The notes beneath the pieces are model-generated. The model was not told where the DNA came from. It saw only the letters and a program-made list of their open reading frames with translations, and made no database searches. DNA of 64,000 bases from Arthonia radiata (Eukaryota > Ascomycota > Arthoniomycetes > Arthoniales > Arthoniaceae): the NCBI GenBank assembly GCA_002989075.1, contig PSQN01000012.1, forward strand, positions 2,182,480 to 2,246,479, given 5' to 3'. Positions 12,000-20,599 of this stretch are shown in pieces (the first letter of the stretch is position 1; every line of letters starts with the position of its first letter). The position numbers and the translations under genes are program-made.

Positions 12000-12986
12000 G
12001 CCGCCAACGGGCAACTGCCCGCCGGCTTGAGAACGCTTGATCCAGTGCTGGAAGCGGCTGTGAGAGGACTCGGGAAGGACCGAGAGAACGTGGGGAAAGC
12101 GTTGGGAGAGATGTAACAGGAGACTCTGAAAGCGGGCCAAGATCGGCGAGTGAGTGAGTGATTCAACGCTTGGAGGTGAGACAGCAGGAAGGGAAGTTTA
12201 GCATCTAGAAAGAGCGGATTGGGTCGGATGCAGAAGGCCGTGGATGTGCATTTCTCGAAACAAGCTGTACGCAATAACGAAGCTCAAATATAACAGCTGA
12301 TTGATCAGATAAGATTCCGTCCATGGCGCTAATCCGGTTTGAGAACACCCGCACCGTTTTCGAAAAACTTTCCAAAGCTTCCCACCACGGGAGCACAGCG
12401 GCGGACGTCCAGCGACGCATTTTTTCAAGACCCAGACGCGTGCATTCCTTGTGGAGTCATGTATAGTCAAATCTCTGGGTATGGCAGCTCTAAATGCCGC
12501 AAAGAACAGCAATCAAGTCAGGCTCCCTGACAGACGATCACGGCCGGGTTCAAGCCAAACGCAAATGCCAAAATTGTCCACGCCACTGAACAGGTGTGCC
12601 TTTACGAACGTATGTTCCGTAGCACTTGCTCAGGTGCAGCAGTCATGATGCCTGGATGTCACTTGGTAATTGTGCGATCAGTCTAAAGGGCAGTGCTCGC
12701 ATAGCTCGCGACGTTTTTATACTGAAAGAGGGTGTTTAAAATGCTGAGGCAAAAAACCATTGAGTAAGAGCTCATATAAATTCTCACAACATAACCTCTG
12801 TCCATTAGAGAGGGGATAAAGAGTGATTCCGGCTGGTGCAATCGTTGCGTGAGGAGCTGGTAATGACGAATGAGTGATTTCAGCGTTTGGGTTTTCACAG
12901 GCATGGCGACAATAGAGAGTTGAGCGATTGAGGAAGATGGCCTGCTGCAAGTATTTCAAGGGGGATCTTATACTTACCGTCTCAGC
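12000..12986. other. Intergenic, about 1 kb
   Basis: Contains the 5' region of the minus-strand DDHD gene and of the plus-strand F-box-like gene at 12987. The short frames here are unsupported; the 160-codon minus frame at 12717-13199 overlaps the plus gene and looks like its antisense shadow. Confidence 0.4.
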
Positions 12987-13547
12987 ATGGCCAGCTTCCG
13001 CATGGACATGGATGGTGCTATTCTTGTAGCGTGGCAGGCTTACTGCTACACCTTCGATACTCTCAAGTTCCTGTTCCCACCGATAATGATCAATTACCTC
13101 ACGCCGCTCAGTCTCTCCACTCCCTGCAGCAAATGGCAGTCGCTTCCGATCGAGCTTACCGTCATCATTGTGAGGCACCACATCAACAATAAATTCCACG
13201 ACCGACGCGCCCTAGAGACCATAGGATGCGGCTATAGCTACACACACCTCGAAAAGCTACAATATTCGCATGCGATCGAAGAGTGGCAACATCGATCTGC
13301 CCGTCTTGAATACATAGAGACCGTGAGCTCGCTTGCTACCGGCAACAAGCTCATTGCACACGAAATAGTAGGAGAGGCGGAGAAGCACTACACAATTTTC
13401 AAGGAAGATCTCAACGCTCTCTATAAGAAAATTCTGCGCGATCGCCAAACGTTGTCGTTGCGGAGCGTGCGGGATATCCATATGGTTGTGGAGGTATATC
13501 ATCGAGCGAAGTTGTTTGCGGACTTGATAGCGGATCTGAAGACGTAA
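12987..13547 (+). CDS. F-box-like island, member 1, 186 aa
   Basis: Unrecognised single-exon gene, first of an island of related genes up to 16.6 kb. The N-terminus is hydrophobic (A-I-L-V-A-W-Q-A-Y, then L-K-F-L-F-P-P-I-M). Near residue 50 comes W-Q-S-L-P-I-E-L-T-V-I-I-V, resembling the start of fungal F-box-like domains (L-P-x-E-L). About 60 residues later is S-L-A-T-G-N-K-L-I-A-H-E-I-V, which aligns with the same block in the other members. The next gene, 14061-14639, has the same order of parts. A shorter start at an internal Met near residue 34 is possible. No function is inferred beyond possible SCF-adaptor-like binding, which is speculative. Confidence 0.65.
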   Translation: MASFRMDMDGAILVAWQAYCYTFDTLKFLFPPIMINYLTPLSLSTPCSKWQSLPIELTVIIVRHHINNKFHDRRALETIGCGYSYTHLEKLQYSHAIEEWQHRSARLEYIETVSSLATGNKLIAHEIVGEAEKHYTIFKEDLNALYKKILRDRQTLSLRSVRDIHMVVEVYHRAKLFADLIADLKT

Positions 13548-14060
13548 TGCATGCAGCTTGGGGTACAGGTCCGTGAAGCTGTTTCATACAGGTATGTGGC
13601 TCGCTGATCGGTGTGAATGAACATCTTGAGCCCTAACTCAATCTATGTAGGACCAAGCGCGCAGTCCAGCCTAGCAAGATGTTTGTACGGTGCCCCAACT
13701 TGGATCTATCCATGTCTTGTTTTGGGTTCTTACGTCTATCATGGCTGAACCGCTTCTTCATCGCGCTTTTAACTGCCTCAGATGAAAACGATTTGCTTCC
13801 AAAAATGCGTACAAATGAGATGGCAGCATTCAAGCAGACAGCACTTGTTCCTTAGTCCGAAGTAACAAGTGACGAAGTGTAGCTGAAGCGCTCTAGCTCT
13901 TGGCCATTTGAGGTCACCATAAGTGTCAAACAACGACCACTTCGCGACGTGACGCACAACTGACCTCGGCTGTTTTAAGATCAAATTTACACACATATTT
14001 CCGCTGTTTGCTCTCGCGTCACCCATCAAAATTCCAGCTCCTCAATCTTATGCCGCCATC
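13548..14060. other. Spacer between members 1 and 2 of the F-box-like island
   Basis: 513 bp with no supported gene. It presumably contains the terminator of member 1 and the promoter of member 2. No duplicated promoter block was evident by eye. Confidence 0.4.
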
Positions 14061-14639
14061 ATGAGATCGTTAATCTTCAAGTTGTACGCTACTTTCATCA
14101 CAGGCTTCTTCGCTATCATCTGTCATATCTCTTGCCATCTCCTCGATCTCATCCTATTCGGTCTTCCGCACGAGATGTCTCGAGCGCCGTCACATCCGAA
14201 AGAATTTCACCCATCCTCTAGATGGCAGACTCTTCCACTCGAACTCACCATCATGATTGTGCGAGAGCATCTCGAGAACCACTTTCAAGAATTCTACGCT
14301 GCGGAGATGATAGACGAAATCGGGCTTAACAGGCAGGCTACCATTGAACAGGCCTGGTGCCGCGAACAAATTCTCATTAAATACGCTAACACAGCCGGAA
14401 TGCTCGCGCTCAGCAACAAGCTCTTACACACTCAAGTCGAATTCGTATTGGAAGAACATACTCGAGCAATAGCGGAAGAGATCGAGTCTCTATCTCTGGA
14501 TGGTTTCAAACGGCCCCCGAGCATGATAATATTGAATAGGAACTGTCGATCCGAAATCGAGTTTCGAGTGCTCTTCTGGCAGAGAGCAAGGCGGCAAAAT
14601 GGGACGCTGAAGCGACGACTGTCCATGGTACCGCCATAA
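14061..14639 (+). CDS. F-box-like island, member 2, 192 aa
   Basis: Single exon, same strand as member 1 and clearly related. The first 35 residues are strongly hydrophobic (F-I-T-G-F-F-A-I-I-C-H-I) and could be a signal anchor. The F-box-like start is S-R-W-Q-T-L-P-L-E-L-T-I-M-I-V near residue 55, compared with K-W-Q-S-L-P-I-E-L-T-V-I-I-V in member 1. The second shared block is G-M-L-A-L-S-N-K-L-L-H-T-Q-V. The C-terminal part (E-F-R-V-L-F-W-Q-R-A-R-R) has a looser match in member 1. A membrane-anchored F-box-like protein would be unusual; topology is inferred only from composition. Confidence 0.68.
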   Translation: MRSLIFKLYATFITGFFAIICHISCHLLDLILFGLPHEMSRAPSHPKEFHPSSRWQTLPLELTIMIVREHLENHFQEFYAAEMIDEIGLNRQATIEQAWCREQILIKYANTAGMLALSNKLLHTQVEFVLEEHTRAIAEEIESLSLDGFKRPPSMIILNRNCRSEIEFRVLFWQRARRQNGTLKRRLSMVPP

Positions 14640-15090
14640 GTTATCGAGTGGCCGGCAAGGAATCTGCTCCGTCATCGTCATTGGATACGATGGGCCCAGC
14701 GAGTCTCTTCCCAAATCACACTAGCACAGCGAACAATATGACTGGCTTCACTTCATGGAGGGACGTCTGAGATCTTCAAGGTTGGTGAATGGTCTATGCT
14801 AGTATTTCAAAGTCCGAAAAATCCATTCCCCGCCGTCTTCATCTGTTCGCCCTTCTTCATTCAATGCAAACTAAGCCATCACGGCGTATCTTGTACATAA
14901 GGGGATAGTACTGTTATTAGCTTCCAGCTGGGCTTTCAACGCATTCCCAGCCATGTCAAAATACATGCTCACCTCCCGTCTTCACCTTGCTTCGTAAAGT
15001 CCCTCTCTGGCAATATGCACCATTTGCAAAGCCCGTCCTCCAACCTCTCCGGCTCCCCCAAATCCATGCCTATGCCTGTTGCTGCCCTTT
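14640..15090. other. Spacer between plus and minus members of the F-box-like island
   Basis: 451 bp between converging genes. No gene supported. Confidence 0.4.
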
Positions 15091-15462
15091 TCAACCGGAA
15101 GACCAGCCCGAATAACAATGCCCACGCTCGTGAAACCAGGAATCGTCTTCCGCATCATAAGGCGGGTCGAACGTTTCTAGGATGGTCTCTGCACGCTCGT
15201 GATGGATTTCGAGCATGCGGTCGATCATGCGCAGGAAGTTTTTGTTGACGAGAGCCAGACTCCAAACCAGAGACAAATAGGCATCTAGGGAGTCCGAGGG
15301 CTCGTAGTCGCGTGCCCTGTAAGCGTGAAAACGGCCGTTCATGGCGCGGTCGAATGCGGAATTTAAGACGTATTGGGGTAACTCATCGATGACCTCCATT
15401 GGAAGAGCTGGGGGAGAGGGGGGGGGGGGGGGGGGTTTGCTGAGCTTTTTCAGGTGGTGCAT
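15091..15462 (-). CDS. F-box-like island, member 3, 123 aa
   Basis: Single-exon minus-strand gene. After a short basic lead it has a polyproline run (encoded by an 18-base G run on the plus strand), then L-P-M-E-V-I-D-E-L-P, the F-box-like start, then A-F-D-R-A-M-N-G. The second family block is S-L-A-L-V-N-K-N-F-L-R-M-I-D, followed by E-I-H-H-E-R-A-E-T. These match member 4 block for block (A-L-E-R-M-M-D-G; S-L-A-N-V-N-G-V-F-L; I-I-E-R-H-H-Q-H-A). It has no hydrophobic N-terminus, unlike members 1 and 2. The C-terminus may continue in an exon I did not find. Confidence 0.62.
   Translation of the reverse strand: MHHLKKLSKPPPPPPSPPALPMEVIDELPQYVLNSAFDRAMNGRFHAYRARDYEPSDSLDAYLSLVWSLALVNKNFLRMIDRMLEIHHERAETILETFDPPYDAEDDSWFHERGHCYSGWSSG
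15418..15435. repeat. 18-base poly-G tract coding for polyproline
   Basis: Eighteen consecutive G on the plus strand inside member 3. On the coding strand this is six Pro codons in one homopolymer, so length change would shift the frame. Sequencing and replication slippage are both likely here. Confidence 0.9.
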
Positions 15463-15529
15463 GTTGTACGGGAGTCGATATGCTCGCGGCTGCTCGGGCT
15501 TTTTGATGGGATTCCTTGCCGTGTGTCCA

Positions 15530-16045
15530 TCAATTTAGAGGAGTGTCAAAAATTTCTGATGGGAGAAACATGTCGGACGCTGAGTCACACTGAGTGTCTT
15601 TGATGTTGCAATGATGATGTCCATTCCCAATCTTCTCCTCATCGCGAGAATGAGCTATGCACCGAAGTCGAATGTACAGCCGATCAATCAGATTTCTGCA
15701 GTGATTCGCCCTCCTTTCAATGAATTGCGAAAAGTATCGGTTCCGATAGAGTTTGTGCCGTTCACCAAGCTTCCTCAGTCCTCGCTCGTGGGCCCTCGCA
15801 TGCTGGTGATGCCTCTCAATGATCGAAAACAGCGTGTCTAGAAACACTCCGTTGACGTTTGCAAGCGACAAGACCAGGTGCTTGTATGCTCGAATAGCAA
15901 TGCCGAATCCGTCGGACCTGCTTCCGAGGCGTGGGATTGTGGAGCATCCGTCCATCATGCGCTCAAGTGCGGTATCGAGAGCGGGAGCGAGGATGAGGGC
16001 GATGAGTTCGTTTGGCAAAGTCTTGCTGTTTGGTTGAGCTGGCAT
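15530..16045 (-). CDS. F-box-like island, member 4, 171 aa
   Basis: Single-exon minus-strand gene, ATG 16045, 67 bp upstream of member 3 on the same strand. The N-terminus goes directly into K-T-L-P-N-E-L-I-A-L-I-L, the F-box-like start, with no hydrophobic lead. The second shared block is L-S-L-A-N-V-N-G-V-F-L-D-T-L-F, followed by I-I-E-R-H-H-Q-H-A-R. The rest is basic, with R-N-R-Y-F-S-Q-F-I-E-R-R. Relation to member 3 is clear by eye. Function unknown. Confidence 0.65.
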   Translation of the reverse strand: MPAQPNSKTLPNELIALILAPALDTALERMMDGCSTIPRLGSRSDGFGIAIRAYKHLVLSLANVNGVFLDTLFSIIERHHQHARAHERGLRKLGERHKLYRNRYFSQFIERRANHCRNLIDRLYIRLRCIAHSRDEEKIGNGHHHCNIKDTQCDSASDMFLPSEIFDTPLN

Positions 16046-16282
16046 GGTACTGATGTTTGTGTGGGTTGCTTGTTAGATTGTTTGATTGTTTGATCGTTTG
16101 GAATCTTACAGGAGAGTGGGCGTCTCTCTAGAGGCACGTAGCAGGATAAATACCTACTCGATAGTGCTCAGACAGCTCTCCTCTGCTTCATGGGTTACTA
16201 AGTCAGCTGTGACTTCATCGTGACAGAACCAATGCAATCATGGAGTCTCTCTCTCTAACGCACTCCGATTGCGGGAGCTCGG

Positions 16283-16612
16283 TCAATCATGTGGTTCAGC
16301 GCCGACGACCCTGGCAAGTGGGAGAGCAAGCCGCATCGAATCCATCGTCGGGGTATCCTCAATGGGCAACGCCTTCAGCCTTGTTTCTGCCATGTACATT
16401 TGGCTGTTGATCTTGCGGAAGACGCTTATGAAGAGGAGCTTGTTAACAAAGGCAGCTGACGAAGCCACTGACCACCTGTTCAGCCCCAACGACGCCCTTC
16501 GATGAAAGATACATTGCGGTCCGAACGACTTGCGCCTGTGTTGGCTGTTCGGAGCAACATGGAAAGCAGAAAAGACGGTCGCTGCTTCCCAAAAAGTTCG
16601 CTCCATCCACAT
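16283..16612 (-). pseudogene. F-box-like island, fragment (member 5)
   Basis: A minus-strand frame contains A-A-F-V-N-K-L-L-F-I-S-V-F, then M-A-E-T-R-L-K-A-L-P. This aligns with L-A-L-V-N-K-N-F-L-R-M-I-D and R-A-E-T-I-L-E in member 3. I find no L-P-x-E-L start in frame upstream. It looks like a remnant of a further copy, or a gene whose first exon I cannot place. It is the weakest member. Confidence 0.4.
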
Positions 16613-16777
16613 CTGAAATTACCCCAAGAATGTACAAGGCTCTTGCATGAACACGCACTGATGACGTTTTCGTGCTCTGGGAAGCGTAGTACTAATGCAC
16701 TTACATTAGATGCCCTAGAAAAGATGTCAGTTCATCTGACAAACGATGAGATGAATAGATGAACCACGGTACATCAT

Positions 16778-16842
16778 GCTCTGACACCGTAATAGTTACG
16801 TCTTTGCTCTGACATCTCCGGCCATGTTCTGCACGCTCTGAC
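16778..16842 (+). repeat. Three spaced copies of GCTCTGAC
   Basis: The 8-mer GCTCTGAC occurs at 16778-16785, 16806-16813 and 16835-16842, with starts 28 and 29 bp apart. The last copy ends 13 bp before the TATA-like element. The even spacing upstream of a gene suggests binding sites, but no factor is known to me. Confidence 0.5.
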
Positions 16843-16854
16843 GGCTCATCATGC

Positions 16855-16862
16855 TTTATATA
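16855..16862 (+). promoter_or_regulatory. TATA-like element TTTATATA
   Basis: TTTATATA lies about 330 bp before ATG 17191 and about 96 bp before the upstream frame at 16958, directly after the three GCTCTGAC repeats. It is a reasonable core promoter for the basic-protein gene. Confidence 0.45.
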
Positions 16863-16957
16863 CGTCGCCCACGGTCTGCACTAGACTTGTTACTCTGTGC
16901 AGTCATGACTACTCTCACGGTCGGACATCCAACCAACACCAACGTCAGCATGCCATA

Positions 16958-17194
16958 TTGAACAATCTAGTCGAATGCAAGCCAGACGCTGAACCAGTTG
17001 CGAAGCACAACGCCGTCAACGATAGCGTCGAGCAGCCACGGCAAACAGCTACGCCAGACGATCAAATCCACGACGAGAATCGAAAGCCCAACTCAGCAGA
17101 CAGCCTACGCTTGACTGAACAGCGTAAGCCGACGTCCTCCTCAACCACTCACCTTCACACAGGCGCTGACTCGAAACAAGACTACTCACCATGA
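16958..17194 (+). other. Upstream frame overlapping the next ATG (ATGA)
   Basis: A 78-residue hydrophilic frame whose TGA stop overlaps the ATG of the next gene as ATGA. It has no family signature and its Ser/Thr/Asp/Lys composition could be plain 5' leader. If transcribed with the downstream gene it would act as an upstream reading frame with possible reinitiation. It could instead be the first coding part of a spliced form. Confidence 0.3.
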
Positions 17195-17694
17195 CGATCT
17201 ACCACAACAAGCGCTCCTCGGGCGTCCTGTCCGCCAAAATGCTCTACAGCGAGCGTACCGAGGCCAAGCGCGCTCCCTACAAAGTCAAGACAACGCCCAC
17301 GGACCGCTCGGGCGACGCCATCCGGCGGCAGATGTTCCACCAAGCCTGCAAGCGCGAGGCTCGCGAACTGAGGGACCTCGGCCCGCATGAGTTCGAAAGA
17401 CAGCTGAACGAGAACTTGGCAAACTTGGAGAGCGGTGAGGAGGGTGACTACCGCGGTAAGCAGAGCTGGGCGACGGTTACTGCAACGAGTATGGGCGGCG
17501 TGAAGAGTGTGGGCCGGTTGGACATGCGCAAGGGAGTCCGTCCACCACCGCCGCCAGGGTCGAGGGCCGCAAAAAGGGTAATGTTTGAGGCCAAGAAGGC
17601 TGAGAGGAAGGAAATGGAGTCGGCTAGAAAGGCTGACAAGATGTCGCGCTTGAGGAACAAGCCGATGAAGAATCCAAACAAGTGGAAACCGTAG
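17191..17694 (+). CDS. Basic hypothetical protein, 167 aa
   Basis: Single exon with a good ATG context (CACCATGACG). The protein is Lys/Arg-rich throughout with no membrane segment. Notable parts are an N-terminal M-T-I-Y-H-N-K-R-S-S, a polyproline run R-P-P-P-P-P-G-S-R near residue 120, and a C-terminal charged helix E-A-K-K-A-E-R-K-E-M-E ending in K-N-P-N-K-W-K-P. The composition suggests a nuclear or RNA-associated protein, which is inference. I do not recognise a family. The third-position pattern and lack of stops support coding. Confidence 0.6.
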   Translation: MTIYHNKRSSGVLSAKMLYSERTEAKRAPYKVKTTPTDRSGDAIRRQMFHQACKREARELRDLGPHEFERQLNENLANLESGEEGDYRGKQSWATVTATSMGGVKSVGRLDMRKGVRPPPPPGSRAAKRVMFEAKKAERKEMESARKADKMSRLRNKPMKNPNKWKP

Positions 17695-19096
17695 GGTGTC
17701 CGGGTGTATTGGCATCAAAGCGAACGGTATATGACGATGAAGAGCGCCATAGACACTTGGTCGCTCGACAATCCGACTCCACTACTGTCGTCGTGGTCAA
17801 AGGCATACTTACAATGGGATCAGCCATGGGCTATTGCAGGCGCTGGTGCAGGTTAGCCGACTCCTGAACCAAATAGTTAAAACCAAAAACACTTGAAATA
17901 TACTCATCTCTGTTTGCTGCGTGATGTCTTTCGCCGCGTGTTGTTGCCTGTCATGCTACAGCTGAATTACGATGTGACTTTGTGAGTATACTGGAGACAA
18001 TTTGCCAATTGAAAAACATGAACTACCCTTATTCGATAGGCAAGAGTGCATCTCAGGATAACTTGCCGGCCCATTGTCAGAGCCGATCACCAGAGCCTTA
18101 GCGCAGCGTCAGTAAACCAGTAAGTCTGAGTGTTCTTTGCTACACCGGCTGCTTAGCGATGCTGCAACAATTATGGTTGTTGACCTAATGCAATACATCT
18201 GCTCCATGTATTGGGAGCTCAATCGCGATATGTACTTCCGGCCGGCAACCTATCTTGAGATGCGCAGTAAGGAAGATCTTCGGGACGTTTGCCGATGACG
18301 GTTCAGCAATTTTACCTCCACGCCGTCCCCATCACACTGTGGGGCTCCGCGCTTTCATCGGAAGTCCGCAAACGTCTTGTTCCTCCGCGAAGCAACGCTG
18401 ATAACGTCCATACAGGGCCAAGCTGCGCTGGAGGCATCAAAAGGAGGAGAAAGATTCGATGCGGCTGAGGGTCATGCGAGCACTCTTGGAAGATGAGAAT
18501 GACGTCCCCATCTTATGGAATCCCAATCGAAGCCCTCCCGTCCCGCGCGACTGACTCATACACCTCCAATGGCCGCAAGCGGAGTGTCACAAGCGAGTCA
18601 GTCCTCCTGGACGCTCTTCAATGGTGGGCTCTGGAAAAGAGGTCAGGATCAATCAAGAAGACTCCTGCAAGTTGTGGCGACAGCATCCATACCAGGACAG
18701 AGCGTTGACAACATAAACGCCGACCACAGCGAAGCTTTTCTGGCGTGCAGCGCCAAGTCGGCAGTTCAATCGACGTCAGATGCGACGTCGCAAGTATCAG
18801 CTTCTCCTCTCACTTAAAAAGGGCTCGCGCGGAGGTTAGAACGGCACCCTTCCTTCGCCTCTCCTGCTGACCATCTGGCGATTAAGCTCGGCTATGCACG
18901 AGCTCGGACGCGCTGTCGTCCTTCCCCAGATCCCTGTCATAAACCTGGGGATGTCATCTCCTTGGCTTTATCCTCCGCATTTTGTCCTTGAATTTCACAG
19001 ACCGTATTGCTCTGCCTGTGGTTTCTTTGACCTTTTGGCTGTCATTTGTGAGGATTTGCGACATACACAGGTGACCACACCTCCAGAGTAGCCACC
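17695..19096. other. Intergenic, 1.4 kb
   Basis: Between the basic-protein gene and the aquaporin. Frames at 18493-18817 (up to 100 codons) lack any motif. A pyrimidine-rich leader of roughly 200 bp precedes the aquaporin ATG. Confidence 0.4.
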
Positions 19097-20276
19097 ATGG
19101 GCGACAACGCTATGACGCGGATGCCCACCGTGGACACCCAGGCCGGCGACCTCGAAGTCGGTGTCACAGATGCCATCCAGAAGCACTTCTCCCGCCATGT
19201 CGTCTCGAGGCAGCCCGTCACAAACCGCAAGCTCGCATTCGAGAAGAAGCGACCACGATGGCTGCGCGAGTGTATGGCTGAAGCCACCGGCGTGTTCTTC
19301 TATGGTGCGTTCACTGTCGCTTCTCCATGAACACCGGTCCCTTCCAGTCCCACCACTTCTACAAACAAAACGCTGACAGTTCCAACTAGTCTACCCCGGC
19401 ATCGCCGCCACCACCTCCTTCCTCCTCGCCCTCAACAACCCCGAAGAAGCCCCCGTCTCCCCCGCCCTGGGCAACTTCCTCACCATCGGTCTCGCCTACG
19501 CCATCGGCATCGCCTTCGCCATCATCGTCTGCGCCCCCACCTCCGGCGGCCACTTCAACCCCGCCATCACCCTCTGCCTCGCCTACTGGCAGGGCTTCCC
19601 CTGGCGCAAAGTCCCCTACTTCATCTTCTCGCAGATCTTCGGCGCCTTCATCGCGGGCCTCATGCTCATGGGCCAGTACCACGTGCAGATCCAGGAATTC
19701 AAAGAGGCGTCCCTCGCGGCCGGCAAGGGGCTCGTCTACAACACCGGACCGGCAGCCACGCTCGTCACCATCCCCGCGGCCGGCCAGACCAACGAGGGCT
19801 ACCTCTTCTTCATCGAGTTCTTCGTCGACTCCTTCATCGGCCTCGTCATCTGGGCGTCCCTCGACCCTGCTAACCCGTTCATCTCGCCCACCTCCGCGCC
19901 GTACACGATCGGCTTAGCCTACGGCAACATGGTCTGGGGCTTCGGCGGCGCGAGCATCTCCACGAACCTGGCGCGTGACCTCGGCTGCCGCATCGTGGCC
20001 GCCATCTTCTTCGGCGGGGAGGTCTTCAGCTACCACAATTATGCGTGGATCAGCGTGCTTGTGAATGTGCCGGCGACGTTCTTTGCGACGGGGTACTATG
20101 AGTTTTTGATGCGGGATAGTTTGCAGAAGCTAGGCAAGGGGGCGGCTGTTCATGAGGAGGGGGAGGAGGGGCTGTGGAGGCATATTACGGCGGAGGGGAT
20201 CGCGGGGCCGCAAGGAGGGAAGCCGTATGAGAATAGCAGTGATGAGGGTGGGGAGGGGAAGAAGCATGTTTATTAG
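19097..20276 (+). CDS. Aquaporin/MIP-family channel with an apparent frame discrepancy
   Basis: Exon 1 is 19097..19304 (donor GTGCGT) and exon 2 runs from 19391 to 20276 after an 86-bp intron. Exon 1 gives an N-terminal tail and the start of TM1 (E-A-T-G-V-F-F-Y), and exon 2 continues V-Y-P-G-I-A-A-T-T-S-F-L-L-A-L-N-N in frame. After about 19440 the channel continues in a different frame (P-E-E-A-P, then TM2), as if one base were missing near A-A-C-A-A-C-C-C-G. The first half-helix motif is intact (G-G-H-F-N-P-A-I-T-L); the second is N-L-A instead of N-P-A (S-T-N-L-A-R-D-L-G). Codons are strongly C-ending and the exon is GC-rich compared with neighbours. Family is sure; whether this copy is functional is open. 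Confidence 0.82.
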
Positions 20277-20599
20277 GCTTGTTGTTAGTGTATGAAGAGG
20301 TGGAGTGTAAGATCGGGCTTGTGATCTATTTCAGCAGTGCGTAAAAGCTAGATATATACAGAGAGCCAGCAACTTTTGAGTCAAGTTTTATGTTGGGCTT
20401 CTTTGCTGCTTCCTAGCGTGGTTCTTAAGCACAGTTGCTCGACCGTTGTAGACCTTATGTTGTGCGCGGGAAATAACGCAGTATGCGATTAGACAAGACT
20501 AACACTGAACATATCTACATCACGCTAGGCTTCCTCCCACCGCAGCCACATCTAGTCGCGTATTCACACTCATCACACCTCACCACAGAGTTGTGCAGC
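20277..20599. other. Spacer between converging aquaporin and S53 protease genes
   Basis: 323 bp of shared 3' region between converging genes. No gene seen. Confidence 0.5.

Larger units (their letters stand above)
16613..17190. other. 5' region of the basic-protein gene
   Basis: 578 bp with three direct repeats, a TATA-like element and a 79-codon upstream frame, each listed separately. No other gene is supported. Confidence 0.5.

Noticed and set aside
12717-13199. 160-codon minus-strand frame
   Set aside because: Overlaps the start of F-box-like member 1 and has no motif; antisense shadow.
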